DNA of 64,000 nt, taken from Janthinobacterium sp. BJB426. Lineage in GTDB: Bacteria; Pseudomonadota; Gammaproteobacteria; Burkholderiales; Burkholderiaceae_D. The stretch covers positions 310,001 through 374,000 of the forward strand of contig NZ_PDZL01000002.1 in NCBI RefSeq assembly GCF_002735705.1. Reading direction: 5' to 3'. Both the position numbers and the translations under genes were made by a program. This document shows positions 33,709-40,453 of the stretch, piece by piece. The notes beneath the pieces were generated by a model, which was not told the DNA's origin, did no database searches, and worked only from the letters and a program-made list of their open reading frames with translations. Numbering within the stretch: position 1 is the stretch's first letter; each line of letters begins with the position of its first letter.

Positions 33709-34027
33709 ACGGCAAGCAGGAACCAATTCCGCCACAGCCGTGCAATCTTCGCCCGCCTGTGGCGGAATCCGGCGGATTCCGTGTTATCGTTAACAACAAG
33801 CGCAAGCGCTGTTATGTGCAGTGCAGCATATTTTGGCCGCCTCCCGGCAGAACTTGCCCGAATCTTTTACAATGTTGACTGTGGGCAGCTCTTCTGGCCC
33901 GAAACGCCGGGGCTGCTACTTCTCCTTGCCTTTCTTCACTTCGCATCCGGTAGCGCATTGCTGCCACTGCGGCTGAGCCACAGCACGCTTCTTCACCCTG
34001 TCACACCCTTACCAAACTAACAAGAAC
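33709..34027 (+). other. Intergenic region ahead of the MFS gene, with a 12-base hairpin
   Basis: These 319 bases hold no supported gene. Near the left end lies a perfect 12-base inverted repeat, ATTCCGCCACAG (33726-33737) / CTGTGGCGGAAT (33757-33768), with a 19-base loop and no T run. It starts 17 bases after the SRPBCC stop and may be a terminator or a repeated intergenic element. The rest shows AT-rich spots (GTTATCGTTAAC near 33782) that could belong to the MFS promoter. Confidence 0.5.
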
Positions 34028-35245
34028 ATGCACGCATCCGTAGATCCCCTGATTCCGCGCGTCACCGCGCCTTTTGGCGCCGGCTATGCCGACCTGGCCC
34101 TGGCCATCGGCGGCCTCGCCATCGGCACGGGCGAATTCGCCTCCATGAGCATCCTGCCCGTGGTGGCCGACGACCTGGGCACGACCTTGCCGCAGATGAG
34201 CCACATGATCAGCGCCTACGCGCTGGGCGTGGTTGTCGGCGCGCCCCTGATCACCATCTTCCTGGCGCGCATGCCGCGCCGGCTGATGCTGATCTGTCTG
34301 ATGCTAATGTTCGCTGGCGGCAACTTGCTCAGCGCCATCGCCCCCAATTATGGCTTGCTGGTCGTCGCCCGTTTTGTCGCCGGCATCCCCCACGGCGCCT
34401 ATTTCGGCGTGGCGGCGCTGGTAGCGGCCGCCCTGGCCGAACCGGACAAGCGGGGCCAGGCTGTCGCGCGCGTCCTGATGGGCTTGACCGTGGCGAATAT
34501 CTTTGGCGTGCCGCTGGCCACGTATATCGGCCAGACCCTGGGCTGGCGCTCGGCCTTCTTGCTGGTCGCCGCGCTGGGCTTGCTGACCATGCTGATGGTG
34601 CGCATCTTCGTGCCGATGGTGGCCGCCGGCGATTCCAGCCCACGCCGCGAACTGGGCGTGTTCCGCCGCCTGCAAGTGTGGCTGACCCTGCTGATGGTGG
34701 CGATCGGCTTCGGCGGCATGTTCGCCGTCTACACGTTTATTACGCCAACCTTGCTGGAAATCACGAAAGTGTCGCCCCTGGTCATTTCCATCCTGCTGGC
34801 CATCATCGGCGTCGGCATGACGGTGGGTAACCTGATCGGCGGCTGGCTGGCCGACCGCTCGCGCCTCTGGACCATCTTTGGCGTGCTGTTGTGGAACGTG
34901 GCCGCCCTGGCCGCGTTTACTTATACGAGCAGCAACGTCTGGTTGACGGCGATCAACCTGTTCGCCATCGGCGCCGGCATCGCTGTCGCCCCGGCCGTGC
35001 AGACGCGTTTGATGGACGTGGCCGGCGACGCGCAAACCGTGGCTGCCGCCCTCAACCATTCCGCCTTCAACATCGCCAACGCCCTGGGCGCCTGGGCCGG
35101 CGGCATCGCCATCGCCATGGGCATGGGCTTGCGCTCGACGGGCTGGGTCGGCGCCATGCTGGCCTGCGGCGGCATCGTCGTGCTCGGCATTTCCGTGCTG
35201 GTGGAAAACCGCAGCCGCAATGTGGGCGCCGCGCAGCCGGCTTGA
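34028..35245 (+). CDS. MFS transporter, AraJ/sugar-efflux type
   Basis: A 405-residue major-facilitator transporter with about 12 hydrophobic segments. The N-terminal LALAIGGLAIGTGEFASMSI, followed by the VADDLG motif, is typical of the AraJ/YdhP/CmlA drug-and-sugar exporter branch. The helix 2-3 loop has LARMPRRLMLICLML; FVAGIPHGAYFGVAALVAA fits motif C-like region 5. The second half begins after a charged loop (SSPRRELGVFRRLQ). It exports an unknown small molecule from the cytoplasm. The ribosome site is weak (ACAAG). The gene is monocistronic and convergent with the next genes. Confidence 0.88.
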   Translation: MHASVDPLIPRVTAPFGAGYADLALAIGGLAIGTGEFASMSILPVVADDLGTTLPQMSHMISAYALGVVVGAPLITIFLARMPRRLMLICLMLMFAGGNLLSAIAPNYGLLVVARFVAGIPHGAYFGVAALVAAALAEPDKRGQAVARVLMGLTVANIFGVPLATYIGQTLGWRSAFLLVAALGLLTMLMVRIFVPMVAAGDSSPRRELGVFRRLQVWLTLLMVAIGFGGMFAVYTFITPTLLEITKVSPLVISILLAIIGVGMTVGNLIGGWLADRSRLWTIFGVLLWNVAALAAFTYTSSNVWLTAINLFAIGAGIAVAPAVQTRLMDVAGDAQTVAAALNHSAFNIANALGAWAGGIAIAMGMGLRSTGWVGAMLACGGIVVLGISVLVENRSRNVGAAQPA

Positions 35246-35259
35246 TGGAATAAGCAGGC

Positions 35260-35288
35260 GGCCGCTGGCGCGTCAGCGCCCGGCGGCC
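35260..35288. terminator. GC-rich hairpin after the MFS gene
   Basis: GGCCGC-T-GGCGC (35260-35271) pairs with GCGCC-CG-GCGGCC (35276-35288) around a GTCA loop, with a small bulge. Only TT follows on the plus strand. It sits exactly between the MFS stop and the convergent stop at 35289, so it may serve as a weak two-way terminator. Confidence 0.5.
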
Positions 35289-35693
35289 TTAAGCGTCCAC
35301 CCACGCAAACAGCGCCTTGTCCGGCGTGGCAGACCGATGCCAGTTCGATTTCAATTCCATCAGAAATCCGGCCAGATCGCATGGCTGGACATTCAGGTCC
35401 GCCCATGGCGCCGTTCTGGACCATGCCACGGCAAGCGCCAGCAAGTCATCATCCGCCATCCGGCCTATCGCTTGCGCAATCGCATCATTGAATACGTGAA
35501 TGTCGCGCCCCTCGATCCGCAGGGGCCGCAGCACCGGTTCTGCCGACTGGGTCAGCAATTGACTCAGCGATGCAAAATCGAGTTCCCCTGGCAAGGTGAT
35601 GCCGGTGACGGGAAACGCATCGAAGGCCTCTTCCCAGCTGGAACAGGCGCGCATCCCGGCGTCGGAACAGACAAAAATATCGATTTTCTTCAT
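35289..35693 (-). CDS. Hypothetical acidic protein
   Basis: A 134-residue soluble protein, starting MKKIDIFVCSDAGMRACSSW. It has no recognised domain. Several Trp and many acidic residues occur (SWEEAFDAFPVTG, DDLLALAVAWSRTAPWADLN). No signal peptide is present. It is the last gene of a same-strand run that begins with the RsbQ-like hydrolase, 52 bases after the next unknown gene. Small acidic proteins of this kind are often antitoxins or immunity proteins, but no partner toxin is visible. Its ribosome site is weak. Confidence 0.65.
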   Translation of the reverse strand: MKKIDIFVCSDAGMRACSSWEEAFDAFPVTGITLPGELDFASLSQLLTQSAEPVLRPLRIEGRDIHVFNDAIAQAIGRMADDDLLALAVAWSRTAPWADLNVQPCDLAGFLMELKSNWHRSATPDKALFAWVDA

Positions 35694-35745
35694 GTAATCA
35701 AGTCATGTATCAGTACGGCTGTTTATTGAGAAGCTCAAGCTTCGT

Positions 35746-36273
35746 TCAGCAAGGCACGCCCTGCCGGTCCGACCTCTCGCGGTCATACAGCCGTTCAAAG
35801 GCGCCGACATCGCCCGCTTCTGCCCACAAGCTTGCGATGTAGTCGAATTCCAGTTCGAACGGCTGCTGAAAATCGGACACGTCGAGCGCGTATTCGCAGT
35901 TGCGGCTCAGCATGACCAGCCAGTCGGGATAAGCTAGCGCCGGGTACAAGCGGGTAAAGATGGCATCGAGCGAAGACACGCTTTCGCGCCCTGCCAGATA
36001 AGCGGCACGCAACTCGACGATGTATTTGCCAGCCAGGAATTGTTCCTCCAGGCGCACATCGCCACGGTAGCGTCCGATGATGGCCTCGGCCAGCGGCAGC
36101 ACCTCGTCAACGCCCCGGGCGCTGGCCAGCAGCACGATATCAAGATCGTCGCCTTCCTGATCGAGGCGCAAGCGTTCGACGGCCCAGTCCACGCAGCGGT
36201 CGGCATGGCCAAATCCCATGCGCAGCTGGAAAACGGCGATTTCCAACTCTGTCAATTGTTCCATGATTTTCAT
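35746..36273 (-). CDS. Hypothetical protein downstream of the histidine kinase
   Basis: About 175 residues, helical and acidic. Recognisable stretches are LEIAVFQLRMGFGHADRCVD, DLDIVLLASARGVDEVLPLA and LAYPDWLVMLSRNCEYALDV. No signal peptide or membrane helix is visible. The start at 36273 was chosen (AAGGATG about 11 bases upstream); the ATG at 36264 is an alternative. It starts only 16 bases after the kinase stop and therefore probably belongs to the same transcript. I do not recognise the family. Confidence 0.68.
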   Translation of the reverse strand: MKIMEQLTELEIAVFQLRMGFGHADRCVDWAVERLRLDQEGDDLDIVLLASARGVDEVLPLAEAIIGRYRGDVRLEEQFLAGKYIVELRAAYLAGRESVSSLDAIFTRLYPALAYPDWLVMLSRNCEYALDVSDFQQPFELEFDYIASLWAEAGDVGAFERLYDRERSDRQGVPC

Positions 36274-36289
36274 TTTTCTGATGCCATCC

Positions 36290-37837
36290 TTACTCCGCCC
36301 GCAGCATCTTTTGCAGCACCGCATCGAGCTCATAAAAATCCACCGGCTTGGTCAGGTGCAAATCAAAGCCCGCATCGGACGCCATCTGGCGGTCCCTGTC
36401 CTGGCCCCAGCCCGTGACGGCCACGAGGATGGCGTCCTTGCCGCAGGGTTCACTACGCAACAGCCGCGCCACGTCGTAGCCATTCATGTGCGGCAAGCCG
36501 ATGTCGAGCAGGATCACTTGCGGCATGAAAACTTGTGCCGCCGCCATGCCGGCAGTGCCGTCGTAGGCCGTGCGCACGTCATAGCCGAGGATGTCGAGCG
36601 CCAGCGCCAGGCTTTCGGCTGCGTCGGCGCTGTCATCGATGACCAGCACCTTGCCTTCGCGCGTGCCGGCCAGCAGGCGGCGGTCGGGTTCGGGCGGCGC
36701 TTGCAGGGGCACGGCCGGCAGCGGCAGGCGCAGGGCGAAGGTGCTGCCCTGCCCGACGCCGTCGCTGTGCGCGCTGATGCTGCCGCCATGCAATTCGGCC
36801 AGACCGCGCACCAGCGACAGGCCGATGCCCAGGCCGCCCTGGGCGCGCGACAGGGCCGGTTCCAGCTGCGAAAACAGCTCGAACACCTTGTCCAGATGCT
36901 CGGGCGCGATGCCGATGCCCGAATCGCGCACGCGAATGTACACGTCGTTGTCCGTGCATGCCACTTCCAGCCCGATGACGCCGTTGGCAGGCGTGTACTT
37001 GATGGCGTTGGTCAGCAGGTTGGCGATCATCTGGCCCAGGCGCGTCGCGTCAGCGTCGAGCCAGATGGCTTGCGGCCATTGCTCCACGAGCACCTTGTGG
37101 CCGGATTGCACCGCCAACTCCGCCACGCTGTGCAGGGCCGCTTCCACCACGGGCCCCAGTTCCACGCTGGCGCGGCGCAGTTCCAGACGGCCCTGCGTGA
37201 TGCGCGACACTTCCATCAAATCGTCGACCAGGTGCGTCATGTGCCCCACTTGCCGGCCCAGCACATCGCGCGCCCAGCGCAGCTGCGGGTCGTCCAGTTG
37301 CGCCAGGCGCAACACTTCCAGCACGTTGCGCATGGGCGCCAGCGGATTGCGCAGCTCATGCGCCAGGGTCGCCAGGAACTCGTCCTTGCGCCGGTCGGCG
37401 GCCGCCAGCTGCTCGTTGAGCTCGCCTGCCTCCTTGCGCGCCAGTTGCAACTGCTGCTCGTACTTGCGCCGGTCGCTGGCGACAAAGACGGCGATCTCGT
37501 CATACCGCACGCCTTCGTGCACGCGGCGCACGGCATTGAACAGCATGGGGATGGCTTGGCCCTGGCGCTGGCGCATGTCGAGCAATATTTCCGATACGCT
37601 GCCCTGCACCTGCATCAAAGGCAGCCAGTGCGTCTGGTGGAAGACGCGCCCGCCGATGGTCAGCAAGTCCTGCAGTTTCTTTTTCCCGAGCAACTCCCCT
37701 GCGCCATAGCCGAGCCAGCCGCAAAAAGTGGCATTCGCCTGCACGATGGTGCCGTCGGCCGTGCACAGCAGCAAACCGCAGGCCGCGTGCTGGAACAAAG
37801 TATCGGCGTCAGGCAAGGAAGGCATCATGTCGCGCAT
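36290..37837 (-). CDS. PAS-domain hybrid histidine kinase
   Basis: A 515-residue cytoplasmic hybrid kinase with no membrane segment. A PAS domain comes first (about 10-125: ACGLLLCTADGTIVQANATF), then a coiled-coil helix, a HisKA domain with the phospho-acceptor His160 (LATLAHELRNPLAP), an HATPase domain (MIANLLTNAIKYTP, VRDSGIGIAPEHLDKVF, GGLGIGLSLVRGLAE) and a C-terminal receiver (VLVIDDSADAAESL, with the acceptor Asp in VILLDIGLPHMNG). No output domain exists, so it must pass phosphate on to another protein. The ATG overlaps the stop of the RsbQ-like hydrolase gene (TAATG), giving strict coupling. The PAS domain probably senses a product of that hydrolase. Confidence 0.92.
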   Translation of the reverse strand: MRDMMPSLPDADTLFQHAACGLLLCTADGTIVQANATFCGWLGYGAGELLGKKKLQDLLTIGGRVFHQTHWLPLMQVQGSVSEILLDMRQRQGQAIPMLFNAVRRVHEGVRYDEIAVFVASDRRKYEQQLQLARKEAGELNEQLAAADRRKDEFLATLAHELRNPLAPMRNVLEVLRLAQLDDPQLRWARDVLGRQVGHMTHLVDDLMEVSRITQGRLELRRASVELGPVVEAALHSVAELAVQSGHKVLVEQWPQAIWLDADATRLGQMIANLLTNAIKYTPANGVIGLEVACTDNDVYIRVRDSGIGIAPEHLDKVFELFSQLEPALSRAQGGLGIGLSLVRGLAELHGGSISAHSDGVGQGSTFALRLPLPAVPLQAPPEPDRRLLAGTREGKVLVIDDSADAAESLALALDILGYDVRTAYDGTAGMAAAQVFMPQVILLDIGLPHMNGYDVARLLRSEPCGKDAILVAVTGWGQDRDRQMASDAGFDLHLTKPVDFYELDAVLQKMLRAE

Positions 37838-38667
37838 TACAGGTGCAGGCCGTCGAGAAAGTGACGGATGGCGCGATAGCTGGCATCGGGCACGCTCATG
37901 TGCGGGCAATGGCCCACATTTTCGAGCACCTGCAGGCTGCTGTGCGGCAGCGTTTCGCGCAGGTAGTCGCCCACGGAAGGTGGCGCGATGAAGTCGTCGC
38001 TGCACTGCACGATCAGGGCCGGCGTGCTGTTGTGCGGCAAGACGGCGCGGTGGTCGGACAAGAACGTCGCTTGCGCGAAATGCCGGGCGATGACGGGATC
38101 GGTGCGGCAAAAGCTGTTCACCAGGTCTTGCCCCAGCGCCGGCTGGCCGGGCGCGCCCATGATGGCAGGCGCCATGCCGGCCGACCAGCCCAGGTAATTG
38201 CTGTCCATGGCACCGAGCAAGTCGTCGATATCGGCACGGCTGAAGCCGCCCCGGTAGCCGGCCGCCACATCGTCGACATAGCACGGCGACGGCGCCAGCA
38301 TGACTTGCGCGGCGAACAGCGACGGCTCGGCGATCGTGGCCAGCAAGGTGCTCATGGCACTGACGGAATGGCCGACGCAAATCACGGGAGCGCCACCGGC
38401 GGCGTGGATGACCTGGCGCAAATCGGCGCCATGCGCGTCGAGCCGCGCGTAGCTATCGAAATCATAGGCCCCCAGGTCGGAAGCACCGCTGCCGACCAGG
38501 TCGAACAGCACAGTGCGGTAGTGCGGACGAAACAGCGGCTCCAGGTAACGCCACATGGTTTGATCGCAGCCAAAGCCATGCATGAACACCATGGTGGCTG
38601 CCGCGTTCCTTTGGGGCATAGCGCTGCATTCGCGAATGCGGACATTGTTCCGGTCTTCTATGCGCAT
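37837..38667 (-). CDS. RsbQ-like alpha/beta hydrolase
   Basis: A 276-residue alpha/beta hydrolase. The N-terminus MRIEDRNNVRIREC, followed by MVFMHGFGCDQTMWRYLEPL, closely follows the RsbQ pattern (RNNV, GFGCDQxxW). The catalytic Ser lies in ICVGHSVSAMSTLLA, the Asp in VQCSDDFIAPPS and the His in ENVGHCPHMS. RsbQ works with the PAS protein RsbP in the energy-stress response of Bacillus and is thought to produce or bind a small hydrophobic PAS ligand. Here the PAS partner is a histidine kinase encoded in a coupled frame. DAD2/KAI2-type receptors share this fold, so a strigolactone-like or lactone substrate is conceivable (inference). Confidence 0.88.
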   Translation of the reverse strand: MRIEDRNNVRIRECSAMPQRNAAATMVFMHGFGCDQTMWRYLEPLFRPHYRTVLFDLVGSGASDLGAYDFDSYARLDAHGADLRQVIHAAGGAPVICVGHSVSAMSTLLATIAEPSLFAAQVMLAPSPCYVDDVAAGYRGGFSRADIDDLLGAMDSNYLGWSAGMAPAIMGAPGQPALGQDLVNSFCRTDPVIARHFAQATFLSDHRAVLPHNSTPALIVQCSDDFIAPPSVGDYLRETLPHSSLQVLENVGHCPHMSVPDASYRAIRHFLDGLHL

Positions 38668-38787
38668 GCCGCTTCAGCCTTGAATATTTCCATGTGGAAT
38701 GTAAATTAACTTCTTGCTAGCATCTTAGCATGCGCTATTTAACCTTGGGCAACACCATTGGGGCTGGACAAACGCCACGCCACGGCG

Positions 38788-38812
38788 GATAATGAGAACG
38801 ATTCCCATTATC
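38788..38812. promoter_or_regulatory. Fur box upstream of the PepSY gene
   Basis: The arms GATAATGAGAA and TTCCCATTATC match as inverted repeats at 10 of 11 positions around a 3-base centre. This closely fits the 19-base Fur consensus built from GATAATGATAATC-type units. It lies 105 bases before the PepSY start and 120 bases from the divergent hydrolase start. Iron-dependent repression of the PepSY gene is expected; an effect on the hydrolase side is possible. Confidence 0.85.
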
Positions 38813-38916
38813 AAAAATGTCAGGCCTGTACCAGGCCCATATTTGGCTCTTCCTGTGCGCCGCCTTGGCGCCTGCTGGCGGCAACAAGCCGGTTTCATGT
38901 TGAAGGTTTGTACCGC

Positions 38917-40164
38917 ATGCGCGCTTTCTGGACTGTCATACACCGCTGGGCCGGCCTGACCATCGCCCTCTTCCTCATCGTTGCGGGCCTCACGGGTGCC
39001 GTCACGTCGTGGGACCACGAACTGGACGAATGGCTCAACGCCGACATCATGGACACGCCGGGCCGCGGTCCCCTGCAGCCACCGTTTGTGCTGGCACAAA
39101 AAGTCGCGGCCGCCGACCCGCGCGTGGAAGTCAATTACATGACCCTGGGCCTGGAAGAAGGCCATGCGGGCGCCTTCATGGTGCGGCCATTGACCGACCC
39201 GGCCACGAACAAGCCGTTCGTGCTCGACTACAACACCGTCTATATCGATCCCGTCACGGCGCAGATCACGGGCAAGCGCGATTCGACGGCCATTTCCCTG
39301 TCGCGCCGCAGCCTGATGCCGTTCCTGCGCCATCTGCACTACAGCCTGCACGTGCCCGCCTTCTGGGGCACGGACCGCTGGGGTTACTGGCTGATGGGCA
39401 CGGTGGCCCTGATCTGGCTGCTCGACAGCATGGTGGCCTTGTATCTGACCACGCCGCGCCGTTTGCGCCCGCGCGCTCAGGACGAGGCGCCACGCCACCG
39501 CGACGCCGCCAGTTGGTGGCAGCGCTGGAAACCGTCGTGGGTGGTGCGCTGGGCAGCCGGCGGCTACAAACTCAATTTCGATCTGCACCGCGCGGGCGGT
39601 CTGTGGGTGTGGCTCATCATCATTGTCGTCGCGTTTACCTCGTTCTCGCTGAACCTGTACCGGGAAGTGTTTTATCCCGTCATGTCGCTCGTGTCCACCA
39701 CCACACCGGGACCGTACGAAACGCAGACGCCGGCGCCCTACGGCACCTACATCACACCCGTGATCGGCTTCGAGCAAGCCGTCGAAATCGCCAAAAAGCA
39801 GGCCGTACAGCGCGGCATCACGGCGCCCATCGGCGGCATTTATTATGGCGGCAATTACTCGTTCTACAACGTCTCCTTCTTCGACCCGGCCGACGAGTTC
39901 GGCGCGGCCGGCATGGGCCTGTCGAACCTGTACATCGACGGCATGGACGGCAGCATCATCGGCCAGCACAAGCCGTGGGAAGGCACGGCCGCCGATGTCT
40001 TCGTGCAACTGCAATTCCCCCTGCACTCGGGCCGCATCCTCGGCTTGCCGGGACGCATTCTGATGTCCTTCATGGGCCTCATGGTCGCCATGCTGTCGGT
40101 GACGGGCATCGTCATCTGGGAGCGCAAACGGCGCGCGCGCCGGCTGCAGGCGCGAAGCCATTGA
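38917..40164 (+). CDS. PepSY-associated TM protein (iron-uptake type)
   Basis: A 415-residue inner-membrane protein of the PepSY-TM family. The first helix, FWTVIHRWAGLTIALFLIVA, carries the conserved HRWAGL motif. A PepSY-like periplasmic domain follows, then RHLHYSLHVPAFWGTDRWGY and GYWLMGTVALIWLLDSMVAL, a third helix (GGLWVWLIIIVVAFTSF) and a last one (MSFMGLMVAMLSVTGIVIW). Members often accompany TonB receptors for siderophores and may act as ferric reductases, with His residues in the membrane pairs as haem ligands. A Fur box lies upstream and a TonB receptor gene follows. The ATG was chosen at the conserved MRAFWTVIHRW. Confidence 0.88.
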   Translation: MRAFWTVIHRWAGLTIALFLIVAGLTGAVTSWDHELDEWLNADIMDTPGRGPLQPPFVLAQKVAAADPRVEVNYMTLGLEEGHAGAFMVRPLTDPATNKPFVLDYNTVYIDPVTAQITGKRDSTAISLSRRSLMPFLRHLHYSLHVPAFWGTDRWGYWLMGTVALIWLLDSMVALYLTTPRRLRPRAQDEAPRHRDAASWWQRWKPSWVVRWAAGGYKLNFDLHRAGGLWVWLIIIVVAFTSFSLNLYREVFYPVMSLVSTTTPGPYETQTPAPYGTYITPVIGFEQAVEIAKKQAVQRGITAPIGGIYYGGNYSFYNVSFFDPADEFGAAGMGLSNLYIDGMDGSIIGQHKPWEGTAADVFVQLQFPLHSGRILGLPGRILMSFMGLMVAMLSVTGIVIWERKRRARRLQARSH

Positions 40165-40344
40165 ACGTCAGCTGAAGCAACGATTCCCTAACGGCGCAGG
40201 CGGACTTCTTCAGCCTGCGCCGCACACGCACAACGCGTAACGCCTTCGCACCTCGCACCTCCACACTTTGCTACCCACTAGCCGGCACATGCCGGCCGTC
40301 TGCGCTGCGCGCTTTTCGTGCGCCGCCCCTCAAATGCAGTTTAC

Positions 40345-40378
40345 TTGCAATAGCATTACGCACAAGCTATTATTGCAA
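40345..40378. promoter_or_regulatory. Imperfect inverted repeat upstream of the TonB receptor
   Basis: TTGCAATAGC (40345-40354) is mirrored by GCTATTATTGCAA (40366-40378), with an extra ATT in the right arm. The stretch is AT-rich in a GC-rich surrounding and lies 76-109 bases before the receptor ATG. The regulator is unknown. It does not match a full Fur or Zur consensus. Confidence 0.4.
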
Positions 40379-40453
40379 CTCGATTGCATTTACAAGTTCA
40401 CGCTGCGCCTGCGTCCAGCGCCAGCACCCCATTCCGCCTTTTTAGAGAGTCCC

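Noticed and set aside
37838..38380. Extension of the histidine kinase frame upstream into the hydrolase gene
   Set aside because: The extra 181 residues are Arg-rich shadow of the RsbQ-like gene; the TAATG overlap gives a natural start.
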